From assembly GCA_964401705.1 (NCBI GenBank), contig CAYNZJ010000007.1, positions 1-34,235 on the forward strand: a DNA stretch of 34,235 nucleotides, in the 5' to 3' direction. The translations under genes were made by a program, and so were the position numbers. The notes beneath the pieces are model-generated. The model saw nothing but the letters and a program-made list of their open reading frames with translations, was not told where the DNA came from and ran no database searches. Below are positions 7,382-14,486 of this stretch, in pieces; position 1 is the stretch's first letter, and each line of letters begins with the position of its first letter. This stretch comes from 2-01-FULL-33-17 sp964401705 (GTDB taxonomy: Bacteria; Patescibacteriota; Minisyncoccia; Phycocordibacterales; UBA9973).

Positions 7382-7396
7382 TGGTATAATATACCC
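7382..7396 (+). promoter_or_regulatory. Leaderless extended -10 promoter of the 7397 gene
   Basis: TGG-TATAAT (7382-7390) ends six bases before ATG 7397. Confidence 0.65.
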
Positions 7397-7819
7397 ATGA
7401 ACGAAATACAGCGAAAAGCTCTTCAAAACCGAATATTTACCCGCGGGGCAACTGCAACATTTGTTACCTTTATTTTAAATACACTTGGAGTCTGGCTTTC
7501 TTTGTACAGCATTTTATGGTGGTATGACATGCCAATGCACTTTTTAGGTGGTCTATTTTCAAATCTTTTAATTATTGCTTTTTTACTTCGTTTTAAAAAA
7601 ATACGAGAAATATCAATTCCCAAATTTGTAATTATATCTTTAATTTTAGTTTTAATAATTGGTTTAATTTGGGAAGGGTATGAAATATTTTGGGCGATAG
7701 TCGCTGGGAATAGGCATCTTTTTATGGATTCTGTTAGTGATATATTTTTTGATCTTGCTGGTGGGGTAGAAGCCGTATTTATATATCTAAGGCACCGTAA
7801 AATCGTTCTAGGAGAATAA
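7397..7819 (+). CDS. Small integral membrane protein (DUF2238/YjdF-like)
   Basis: A 140-residue protein with three or four hydrophobic helices. Polar residues typical of the YjdF/DUF2238 and related VanZ-like membrane families are kept: YDMPMHFLGGL, IWEGYEIF and DSVSDIFFDLAGG. These may line an intramembrane site, but no activity is established for the family. The start follows the leaderless promoter; an in-frame extension upstream would run through the 151-bp repeat and is rejected. The next gene follows after 26 bases. Confidence 0.7.
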   Translation: MNEIQRKALQNRIFTRGATATFVTFILNTLGVWLSLYSILWWYDMPMHFLGGLFSNLLIIAFLLRFKKIREISIPKFVIISLILVLIIGLIWEGYEIFWAIVAGNRHLFMDSVSDIFFDLAGGVEAVFIYLRHRKIVLGE

Positions 7820-7831
7820 TTTAATTCAAGT

Positions 7832-7845
7832 TATAATAAAATCAT
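7832..7845 (+). promoter_or_regulatory. -10 box upstream of the beta-CASP gene
   Basis: TATAAT (7832-7837) lies eight bases before ATG 7846, predicting a leader of about two bases. Confidence 0.5.
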
Positions 7846-9240
7846 ATGTCTACAACACACCCTGATCTAAAACTAACATTTGTCTCTGGACTTGGAACTG
7901 CAACCGGAGCTAATTTTTTGTTAGAACACCCTGGTAATTCCGAAGGTGATAATGGTTACAAAATACTTTTTGATTGTGGTTTAACCCAAGGAGTAAAACT
8001 AGCTGATCCTATTAACTGGCTAGCCTTTCCTTTTGATGCAGCACAAATTGATATTCTTTTTATTTCACATTCACATGTGGACCATATTGGACTTATTCCT
8101 AAACTTTATGCTGCAGGATTTCGAGGTAAAATAATCTCAACTGATGCAACTAAAGACGTAGCATTATTAATGCTAGAAGACACTGTGGCCATCATGTCTC
8201 ACGAAGAAGATGAGCACATTTTAGAAATGTATACCGAAGAAGCCGTAATGAGCATAATGAAATTATGGGAAGGAGTAGAATATCATAAAGAAATAAATCT
8301 ACCATATGGGTTTACTGTGCGTTTACTTGATGCTGGGCATATATTAGGCTCTGCCATGATTGAGCTTACATATAATGAACAAAAAATGGTTTTTACAGGG
8401 GACTTGGGTAATTCACCTTCAGTATTATTGCGCGATACTGAACAAATCAATGGGGTTAGATATGTAATTACAGAATCAGTTTATGGTGACCGTAACCATG
8501 AAGGCCGAGAAGAAAGAAGAAGTAAATTAATAAAAGAATTAGTTGATAACCACAAACGTGGTGGGGCACTTGTAATGCCAACATTTTCACTAGAGCGAAC
8601 CCAAGAATTACTTTTTGAGATTGATACAATGATGAAAAACAAAGAAATCCCAAATATGCGAGTATTTTTGGATTCACCACTAGCTATAAGACTTACAAAA
8701 GTTTTTAAAAAATATACAAAATATTATAATGAAAATGCAAAAAAAATAATAAACAGTGGAGATGATATTTTTTCTTTTCCAGGACTTTCAATTACTCTCG
8801 ATACCGAGGACTCTATTGAGATACTTCACGAACCAATGCCTAAAGTCATAATTGCTGGATCTGGGATGAGCCAAGGCGGTAGAATAATCCATCACGAACA
8901 TAACTATATTAGTGATCCTAAAAGTACAATATTGCTTACTGGCTATCAAGCTGTTGGTACTTTGGGTAGATACATTGAAGAAGGTCATAAGAAAATAAAA
9001 ATTGGAGGAGAAGAAGTTCCAGTTCGAGCAAGAATAGCTAAAATTATTGGTTATTCAGGACACAAGGATTCCGACCATATTGTGGAATGGTTTGGATCAA
9101 ATGCTAAGGATACAAAAAAATTATTTGTTGTTTTAGGTGAGCCCGGTTCGTCATCATTTTTAGCTCAAAAGATTCATGATGAATACGGGACAGATGTTGT
9201 AATCCCAGAAAGAGGAGATAGTGTAATGTTAGAATTTTAA
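7846..9240 (+). CDS. Beta-CASP metallo-beta-lactamase (RNA-processing exonuclease-like)
   Basis: A 464-residue soluble protein. The metallo-beta-lactamase core holds the zinc motif HSHVDH at residues 75-80, followed by AGHILGSAM and FTGDLG. The beta-CASP part shows PTFSLERTQELLFEID, then AGSGMSQGGRIIHHEHNYIS, TGYQAVGTLGR and the late histidine in IIGYSGHKDSDHIVEW. This arrangement is that of the CPSF-73/Ysh1-type ribonucleases, which cut or trim RNA; no KH domain is present, and it is shorter than RNase J. The protein ends in VVLGEPGSSSFLAQKI, the usual terminal metal-region segment. It is followed by an inverted repeat and a bidirectional terminator. Confidence 0.88.
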   Translation: MSTTHPDLKLTFVSGLGTATGANFLLEHPGNSEGDNGYKILFDCGLTQGVKLADPINWLAFPFDAAQIDILFISHSHVDHIGLIPKLYAAGFRGKIISTDATKDVALLMLEDTVAIMSHEEDEHILEMYTEEAVMSIMKLWEGVEYHKEINLPYGFTVRLLDAGHILGSAMIELTYNEQKMVFTGDLGNSPSVLLRDTEQINGVRYVITESVYGDRNHEGREERRSKLIKELVDNHKRGGALVMPTFSLERTQELLFEIDTMMKNKEIPNMRVFLDSPLAIRLTKVFKKYTKYYNENAKKIINSGDDIFSFPGLSITLDTEDSIEILHEPMPKVIIAGSGMSQGGRIIHHEHNYISDPKSTILLTGYQAVGTLGRYIEEGHKKIKIGGEEVPVRARIAKIIGYSGHKDSDHIVEWFGSNAKDTKKLFVVLGEPGSSSFLAQKIHDEYGTDVVIPERGDSVMLEF

Positions 9241-9247
9241 TTGCTTC

Positions 9248-9319
9248 GCCAGATAAATATTTTTTGCGCGTGCTACCAACCCTCCTACTCTCCCGCATGC
9301 TCAAAAATACTTATCTGGC
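9248..9319. repeat. Long-loop inverted repeat
   Basis: GCCAGATAAATATTTTTTG (9248-9266) is complementary, with one or two mismatches, to CAAAAATACTTATCTGGC (9302-9319). The spacer is C-rich. It lies after the beta-CASP stop and before the terminator. Role unknown. Confidence 0.6.
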
Positions 9320-9332
9320 TCCGCTCTAAAAC

Positions 9333-9358
9333 AAAAAATCCCCGTTAGGGGATTTTTA
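9333..9358. terminator. Bidirectional terminator between the beta-CASP gene and rplT
   Basis: AAAAAATCCCC and GGGGATTTTT with a GTTA loop. A-runs and T-runs on the two sides allow it to stop the converging genes on both strands. Confidence 0.88.
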
Positions 9359-9712
9359 TTATGCAGTTACGTCTAGTTTATCTACAATTCTCTTAAAAGT
9401 TTCAGGTTCACTATAAGCCAAATCAGCTAAGATTTTTCGATCAATAGCAATCTTTTTCTTTTTCATAGCATCAATAAATTTACTGTATGAAAAACCAAAT
9501 TGTTTTGATGCTGCACTAATAGTCATTTGCCATAGTCCACGGTGGTCTGTTTTTTTGTCTTTTCTGTGAGCAAAAGCATATGCTCCTGCATGGCGAAGTG
9601 CATCTTTTGCTGCTGCTTCTTTAGTTGATCGCCCAAAACGGTATCCTTTTGCTTCTTTAAGGACATTTTTACGACGTTTGTTTTTAATTACTCCTCTTTT
9701 TACTCTAGTCAT
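9359..9712 (-). CDS. rplT: 50S ribosomal protein L20
   Basis: A 117-residue basic protein of the large subunit, needed early in 23S rRNA assembly and in some bacteria an autorepressor of the infC-rpmI-rplT operon. The start TRVKRGVIKNKRRKNVLKEA, the GYRFGRSTKEAAAKDAL segment and RGLWQMTISAASKQFGFSYS are family features, and the length is normal. It is the last gene of the three-gene operon, 37 bases after rpmI. Confidence 0.97.
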   Translation of the reverse strand: MTRVKRGVIKNKRRKNVLKEAKGYRFGRSTKEAAAKDALRHAGAYAFAHRKDKKTDHRGLWQMTISAASKQFGFSYSKFIDAMKKKKIAIDRKILADLAYSEPETFKRIVDKLDVTA

Positions 9713-9749
9713 GGTAGTTATTTAGTATATAAATACTTATTTATAATAA

Positions 9750-9935
9750 TTATGCAAAAGGTAAATTTTTACCCATAAGCTTTGGTGAAAGTTTAATTTC
9801 AACTGATTTTCGTGTAGCTAATTGTTTAGTTCTACTAGCTTTGGCATTAAAATGGTTTTGCCCAGCTTGGCGTGCCATTAATTTACCTGTTCCAGTAACA
9901 CGAAGTCTTTTTGTTAGAGATTTGTTTGTTTTCAT
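9750..9935 (-). CDS. rpmI: 50S ribosomal protein L35
   Basis: A 61-residue basic large-subunit protein. It shows KTNKSLTKRLRVTGTGKL and the HFNAKASRTKQL core. Length is close to the usual 60-66. It lies 16 bases after infC and 37 before rplT on the minus strand, the widespread infC-rpmI-rplT order. No Shine-Dalgarno sequence is visible before its ATG. Confidence 0.95.
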   Translation of the reverse strand: MKTNKSLTKRLRVTGTGKLMARQAGQNHFNAKASRTKQLATRKSVEIKLSPKLMGKNLPFA

Positions 9936-9951
9936 ATAAAAATATTAATAA

Positions 9952-10458
9952 TTATTTTACTCGTTCTATTGTTATGATTGGGCCTTTGGGACCACGCTTA
10001 TAAGGTTCTGATATTTTATAAGGAACAGTGATAAAGTTTAAAAATCTATCCATTCTTTCTCTTAAAAAATCATCAGGCATACCTTTAGCTCTTCCTGCAA
10101 GAAATAGTTCTGCTTTTATGCGGTGGCCATCAGCAAGCCATTTTGATGCTTGTTTTGCTTTCATTTCCAAGTCATGTTCGCCAGTTGCTATTTTAACTTG
10201 AACACTTTTTGTCTCAGTTGTATGAGCATTTTGGCGCATCTTCTTGGCTTTTTTAGCTTGTTCATAAGCATATTTGCCGTAATCTGCAATTTTAGCAACC
10301 GGAGGACGAGCCTCGGGTGAAATCTCAATAAGGTCTAATCCAACAGATGAAGCCTCTCTTAAGGCATCTTCAAGGGAGAGAACACCAAGATTTTCGCCAT
10401 TCATACCAATAACGCGAACTTCCCGGACTCTTATCTGATTGTTGATTCTTTCTTTCAA
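9952..10458 (-). CDS. infC: Translation initiation factor IF-3
   Basis: A 168-residue factor that binds the 30S subunit, checks the initiator tRNA and keeps subunits apart. The N-domain reads INNQIRVREVRVIGMNGENL and GLDLIEISPEARPPVAKIADYGKY; the C-domain has KTKSVQVKIATGEHDLEMK and FLAGRAKG. The best start is TTG 10458; infC is known for non-ATG starts used in autoregulation, and no in-frame ATG fits. A possible -10 (TATACT near 10501) would leave a leader of about 30 bases, unlike the leaderless genes around it. Confidence 0.95.
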   Translation of the reverse strand: MKERINNQIRVREVRVIGMNGENLGVLSLEDALREASSVGLDLIEISPEARPPVAKIADYGKYAYEQAKKAKKMRQNAHTTETKSVQVKIATGEHDLEMKAKQASKWLADGHRIKAELFLAGRAKGMPDDFLRERMDRFLNFITVPYKISEPYKRGPKGPIITIERVK

Positions 10459-10545
10459 TTGCTTTGACTCAAAAACGAGTAATAGATTACCCTTGCAGTA
10501 TACACTATTTCACAAAAAAAGCAAATAAATACCTATGATCTTTAG

Positions 10546-10580
10546 AAGTCCGACCTCTTATGTGGTTTGAGGTCGTATTT
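10546..10580. repeat. Degenerate AAGTCCGACCTC hairpin
   Basis: AAGTCCGACCTC (10546-10557) faces GAGGTCGTATTT. It is related to the hairpin at 1542 (both contain ATAAGAGGTCGGACTT on one strand) and lies just downstream of the terminator of the 10660 gene. Confidence 0.5.
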
Positions 10581-10605
10581 CCTCGGGATTACTTTTAAGA
10601 CAAAT

Positions 10606-10637
10606 AAAAATGCGACCTCATTTTCATGAGATCGTAT
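10606..10637 (-). terminator. Terminator of the 10660 gene
   Basis: On the minus strand ATACGATCTCA and TGAGGTCGCAT form an 11-bp stem, followed by TTTTTATTT. Confidence 0.8.
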
Positions 10638-10659
10638 ATTGAAATTTTAATATAAGATG

Positions 10660-11289
10660 CTATCCTATATGATTCATAGGTTCGCCGTCGTACTGGTTAA
10701 TTCTTTCATTTGCAAAAAACACACCTTCTTTATCAAGGTAAGTTATGTTAAGAGCATAAGAAACTCCTTTTGAAAAAATAGCAGTAACTCCTTTTATTTC
10801 ATGGGCTTTTCTCAAATTTAAAAAAGCATCAAGGATGTTTTTCTCCGGGACCCGGTGGTAATTACATAAAATTTCAATAACTTCAGTTGTTGTCATTTTT
10901 TGTCCTAACACCACAATTTTTTCAAAATAGGGGACATGCTCTTTTTTGAGAATCTCATATGCAATTAACTTTTCAAATATTGCTTTTTGGGCAATTCTCT
11001 TTAAAAGATGAGCATCTAAATCTCCCCACCCTATGTTAATGATCACAGGGTCTGGTAAGTTCAAAATAATCTCTATCTTAAGTTTTGCTGAAGTTTTGAG
11101 AACTAATATATTTAGATCTTCTTTAAATTCATAAGGTTTTTCATTATCAATGTCACGCTCTTCACAATCAAGGATTAAGCAGATGTATTCCATACATTTT
11201 TTTACGTCTACTGAATTTCTTGATTTAAAGATCTCAAAATTTTTACCGGCCTCGTATTTAAAGGGCTCATAGGTTTTTTGTGTTGTCAT
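10660..11289 (-). CDS. Hypothetical protein, 209 residues
   Basis: I do not recognise this protein. It is soluble, has no signal peptide, and is balanced in Lys/Glu. A hydrophobic strand run (DLNILVLKTSAKLKIEIILN) is followed by PDPVIINIGWGDLDAHLLKR, a helical middle (KRIAQKAIFEKLIAYEILKK) and a C-terminal part with GVTAIFSKGVSYALNITYLD. The C-terminal strands look like an alpha/beta domain. The gene stands alone, with its own extended -10 (TGT-TATAAT) about 25 bases before ATG and its own terminator, so it is expressed with a short leader lacking a Shine-Dalgarno site. Confidence 0.75.
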   Translation of the reverse strand: MTTQKTYEPFKYEAGKNFEIFKSRNSVDVKKCMEYICLILDCEERDIDNEKPYEFKEDLNILVLKTSAKLKIEIILNLPDPVIINIGWGDLDAHLLKRIAQKAIFEKLIAYEILKKEHVPYFEKIVVLGQKMTTTEVIEILCNYHRVPEKNILDAFLNLRKAHEIKGVTAIFSKGVSYALNITYLDKEGVFFANERINQYDGEPMNHIG

Positions 11290-11312
11290 TTCGTTTTTAA
11301 TTTATTAATTAT

Positions 11313-11321
11313 ATTATAACA
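11313..11321 (-). promoter_or_regulatory. Extended -10 of the 10660-11289 gene
   Basis: On the minus strand TGT-TATAAT occupies 11321-11313; +1 is expected near 11306, leaving a leader of about 17 bases before ATG 11289. Confidence 0.5.
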
Positions 11322-11340
11322 CAATTTATTAAAACTACAA

Positions 11341-11380
11341 GTATATAAAAAGACCCAAATTAATGGGTCTTTTTATATAC
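11341..11380 (-). terminator. Terminator of the phosphohexomutase gene
   Basis: A perfect 17-bp stem (GTATATAAAAAGACCCA with its complement) around a 6-base loop. It is symmetrical, with a T-rich end on both strands, and lies just after the stop at 11384. Confidence 0.9.
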
Positions 11381-11383
11381 TAT

Positions 11384-12775
11384 TTAAATTAGGACGTCTT
11401 TTACTTTATTTACCAGCTCGTCCATTTTTTCTTGGGTTTTAGATTCGCCATAAATACGTACTATTGGTTCAGTATTACTAGCTCTTACTTGGAGCCATGA
11501 TGAATCAGGAAATGACATATATAAACCATCTTGATAATCAAAACTAGCTTCCGGGAAAAGATTTTCAATTTTAGGAATATAGTCTTTAAAATTTGTAATT
11601 CCAGTTACTTTTTCTTTGGCCATTATGTATTTAGGTAAATCATTTACTAATTCTGAGATTTTTTTATCAGTTTCATCCATTAAATTCAATATTAGTGCCA
11701 TCCCTACAAAAGAATCTCGACAAAAATTTACTGGACGAAAAATTACACCACCATTACCTTCACCGCCAAACATACTATTGTTTTCTATCATTTTTTTAAC
11801 TACATTGGGTTCACCAACAGGGGATTTAATAGTTTCAATTCCATATTTTTTTGCGATATCATCACCAGTTCTGGATGTTGATAAATTAGTTACAAAAGGT
11901 CCTCCTGAAGAAATTGCATTTTCTTTTTCTAATTTTTTATATAAAGACTGTGCACATAATGCTAATGTGTATTCTTCAAAAACTGGCAAACCATTTTCAT
12001 CAACTATGACTAATCGGTCACCATCGGGGTCAAGCCCAAACCCAATATCCATAGCATAGCCCAATGTCGCACGGCCAAGTTCCATTAGAGCAGTAGGGTT
12101 TGGTTCTGGGGGGCGATTAAATGTTCCAATAGGGTCATCATTAATCATAATTACATCACAACCTAAAGAGCGCAAAAATTCTTGTGCCATAACTGACCCA
12201 CTGGAATTTACTGGATCAACTATTACTCGGTATTTGTTTTTTAATTTACTAAAAGATCCAACGACATGGTCGATATAAGTTTTGGCTAAAGTATTGTCTA
12301 CAATAGCTTCACCAATGTTTTCACTTGGAGGTCCGACCTCCAAGTAGAAGTCTGGCTTAGTTAAAAGATCTTTCATTTTGGTAATAAATTCTTGAGGCAC
12401 AAAAAATCCATCACCTAATACAAATTTAATTCCATTGTATTCTATTGGGTTGTGTGACGCTGTAATAATCAAAGCCCCATCAAAAGTTAATGTTTTTGCT
12501 AGATACATTACGCTAGGGGTTGTTAGTATACCACCTACTGTTATATTACAACCCAAATTAACCAAAGTATTAACAATTGTTTGTTCTATTTCTTCTCCGG
12601 ATTGTCTTCCATCGCGACCAATTAAGATAGAAATGGTTTCTTTACCTGTATTTTCTTTTAATATGGCTATAAAAGATTTAGTAAGTTCAATTATTGTTTC
12701 TTGAGTTAATTCTTCACCTAAAATTCCTCGAAATCCAGAAATCGTTAAGCGGTTGATTGTGTTTTGTGATATCAT
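11384..12775 (-). CDS. Phosphohexomutase (phosphoglucosamine/phosphomannomutase family)
   Basis: A 463-residue alpha-D-phosphohexomutase that moves phosphate between C1 and C6 of a sugar through a phosphoserine. TASHNP at 105-110 (Ser107), the metal loop DPDGDR at 249-254, the sugar-binding GEGNGG at 338-343 and the phosphate-binding RASNTEPIVRIYGES near the end are all present. GEGNGG resembles archaeal-type enzymes more than bacterial GlmM (GGEQSGH), so glucosamine versus mannose/glucose specificity is unsure; peptidoglycan precursor supply is a reasonable guess. A perfect 23-base palindrome (12323-12345) lies in the coding sequence at residues 144-151. It has a leaderless promoter and a 17-bp terminator. 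Confidence 0.9.
   Translation of the reverse strand: MISQNTINRLTISGFRGILGEELTQETIIELTKSFIAILKENTGKETISILIGRDGRQSGEEIEQTIVNTLVNLGCNITVGGILTTPSVMYLAKTLTFDGALIITASHNPIEYNGIKFVLGDGFFVPQEFITKMKDLLTKPDFYLEVGPPSENIGEAIVDNTLAKTYIDHVVGSFSKLKNKYRVIVDPVNSSGSVMAQEFLRSLGCDVIMINDDPIGTFNRPPEPNPTALMELGRATLGYAMDIGFGLDPDGDRLVIVDENGLPVFEEYTLALCAQSLYKKLEKENAISSGGPFVTNLSTSRTGDDIAKKYGIETIKSPVGEPNVVKKMIENNSMFGGEGNGGVIFRPVNFCRDSFVGMALILNLMDETDKKISELVNDLPKYIMAKEKVTGITNFKDYIPKIENLFPEASFDYQDGLYMSFPDSSWLQVRASNTEPIVRIYGESKTQEKMDELVNKVKDVLI
12323..12345. repeat. Intragenic perfect palindrome
   Basis: ACTTGGAGGTC and GACCTCCAAGT are exact complements around a single C. The centre GGTCCGACCTC matches the core of the intergenic hairpins at 1542 and 10546. 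It codes for LEVGPP in a loop of the mutase. Confidence 0.75.
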
Positions 12776-12790
12776 ATTTTGATTATATCA
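12776..12790 (-). promoter_or_regulatory. Leaderless extended -10 promoter of the mutase gene
   Basis: On the minus strand TGA-TATAAT (12790-12782) ends six bases before ATG 12775. Confidence 0.65.
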
Positions 12791-12827
12791 TAAACACAAT
12801 AAACCTCATCTTTAATTAAATATAAAA

Positions 12828-12855
12828 ATAAAACCTCTATATATAGAGGTTTTAT
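12828..12855 (-). terminator. Terminator of the DoxX gene
   Basis: A 28-base palindrome, ATAAAACCTCTATA and its complement, with T-rich ends on both strands. It lies between the DoxX stop and the mutase promoter. Confidence 0.8.
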
Positions 12856-12867
12856 CAAATTTATTTA

Positions 12868-13359
12868 TTAACATTTATCACAATCCCCACATTTGCAGTC
12901 CATATGGCTACAAGTATTTGTTTCTTTGTCTACACAAGTTCCAGGTATACAGGTTTTTTCATTTCTAGTTATTGAATATTTACCAGATCCAAGCATTGCT
13001 ATTGCTAGCCCCCCAAAGAATAAAACAAAGTCTAATTCATATCCACCCATAAAAGGCATTTTATGTTTAACCATAGCATAAGCCCCAAGCATTATAATTG
13101 AAACAATATAACCCCCGATATATGACCAAAGTCCTAGAACTATCATTATTCCAGCTACAAGTTCACCACCAGATACTAAATAAACAAAGAATTTAGAAAG
13201 TCCAAGTGAAGAGAAAAATCCTGAAGTACCTGCGATATTCATAAATTTTGCTAAACCATGAATAATAAATGGTACACCAATAGCGATTCTTAAAAATAAT
13301 AATCCGGCGTCTTTTGTGCAAGCGCAACCTAATAAATGTGAAGTTTTTGTACTGTACAT
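12868..13359 (-). CDS. DoxX family membrane protein with Cys-rich tail
   Basis: A 163-residue protein with four membrane helices. The DoxX pattern is seen as LLFLRIAIGVPFIIHGLAKF, then VSGGELVAGIMIVLGLW and a last helix. DoxX proteins are poorly defined; some are linked to thiol or sulfur redox and membrane oxidoreductase complexes. Unusually, the last 30 residues hold seven cysteines (CIPGTC, TC, DCKCGDCDKC), and the N-terminus has CAC. Such a tail could bind metal or cycle as thiols. ATG 13359 is chosen over TTG 13404 because the latter overlaps the -10 box. The promoter leaves a leader of about 29 bases. Confidence 0.82.
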   Translation of the reverse strand: MYSTKTSHLLGCACTKDAGLLFLRIAIGVPFIIHGLAKFMNIAGTSGFFSSLGLSKFFVYLVSGGELVAGIMIVLGLWSYIGGYIVSIIMLGAYAMVKHKMPFMGGYELDFVLFFGGLAIAMLGSGKYSITRNEKTCIPGTCVDKETNTCSHMDCKCGDCDKC

Positions 13360-13394
13360 AATGAAATAATTATTATTAATAAATTTACCAGTAT

Positions 13395-13403
13395 AGTATA
13401 ACA
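13395..13403 (-). promoter_or_regulatory. Extended -10 of the DoxX gene
   Basis: On the minus strand TGT-TATACT (13403-13395), about 35 bases before ATG 13359. It faces the rmuC promoter in the same 75-base divergent spacer. Confidence 0.5.
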
Positions 13404-13419
13404 AATTTTTAATACTTTA

Positions 13420-13434
13420 TGCTAGACTATAGGT
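13420..13434 (+). promoter_or_regulatory. Leaderless extended -10 promoter of rmuC
   Basis: TGC-TAGACT (13420-13428) and the spacer ATAGGT lead directly to ATG 13435. The spacer is identical at the ATP-grasp gene (29058-29063). Confidence 0.65.
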
Positions 13435-14484
13435 ATGAGCCCATTTTTTTTGATTATTATAGGAGTTTTGGTTGGAGTTGTGTTTGCCATTATTTTAAAT
13501 CGGTTTAAATCCAGTAATAAAGACACTGAAACCGGGGTAAATTTACTTTTGACTCAAATCAATGAATTGTCTAGAACTATCGATACTAAACTTCATGAAA
13601 ACAATAAACAGGTAAATGAAACAATGCGTTATCAGTCAAATATGACATCACGAATAATTGCAGATATTACCGAAAAGATAACTCGTCTTGATGAAACAAA
13701 CAAACAAGTAATATCTTTTACTGATCAACTTCAATCGCTACAAGATATATTAAAAAATCCAAAACAGCGCGGGATATTAGGTGAGTATTATTTAGAAACA
13801 TTATTAAAAAATGTAATGCCTGTTGGCTCATATCAAATGCAATATGGGTTTACTGATGGGGATATTGTTGATGCTGTTGTTTTTGTAAAAGATAAAATAA
13901 TCCCAATTGACTCTAAATTTTCACTTGAAAACTATAATCGAATTACAGAAACAAATGACAAAACAGAAAAAGAAAGATTAGAAAAGGTTTTTATAAATGA
14001 TTTAAAAAATAGAATTGTTGAAACAAGTAAATATATCAAACCAACACAGGGGACAATGGAATTCGCTTTTATGTTTATTCCGCATGAAGCGATATATTAT
14101 GATTTGTTGGTAAACAAAATTGGGATTCACCAAGGAGAAGATGATGAGAATTTGATTCAACGTGCAGCAAGTAAATATAAAGTTATCATTGTGTCGCCGA
14201 CATCATTTTTAGCTTATTTACAAACAGTGTTACAAGGCTTAAAAGCTATGCAGATTGAAGAATCTGCCAAAGATATTATTAAAAGAATAACCGAATTAGG
14301 TAATCATTTACGATCATATGATGAATATCATCAAAAATTAGGTAATGCACTCGGGACTGCTGTAAATCAGTTTAATAAAACAAGTTTAGAATTTAAAAAA
14401 GTAGATAAAGATATTATGCGAATAACAGGGGAAGCAATTGGGATAGAGTCTATTTTATTAGAAAAACCAAACGAAGATATTTAA
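13435..14484 (+). CDS. rmuC: RmuC family DNA recombination protein
   Basis: A 349-residue protein. An N-terminal membrane helix (FFLIIIGVLVGVVFAIIL) is followed by a coiled coil (about residues 30-105), then the RmuC nuclease-like core: NPKQRGILGEYYLETLLKNV, DGDIVDAVVFVKDKIIPIDS, KFSLENYNRI and FMFIPHEAIYYDL. RmuC limits inversions at short repeats in E. coli; the core belongs to the PD-(D/E)xK group, and D..IPIDSKF supplies likely active-site residues. GH3 begins two bases after its stop, so the two are co-transcribed. The coupling to a GH3 enzyme has no obvious reason. Confidence 0.92.
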   Translation: MSPFFLIIIGVLVGVVFAIILNRFKSSNKDTETGVNLLLTQINELSRTIDTKLHENNKQVNETMRYQSNMTSRIIADITEKITRLDETNKQVISFTDQLQSLQDILKNPKQRGILGEYYLETLLKNVMPVGSYQMQYGFTDGDIVDAVVFVKDKIIPIDSKFSLENYNRITETNDKTEKERLEKVFINDLKNRIVETSKYIKPTQGTMEFAFMFIPHEAIYYDLLVNKIGIHQGEDDENLIQRAASKYKVIIVSPTSFLAYLQTVLQGLKAMQIEESAKDIIKRITELGNHLRSYDEYHQKLGNALGTAVNQFNKTSLEFKKVDKDIMRITGEAIGIESILLEKPNEDI

Positions 14485-14486
14485 TT

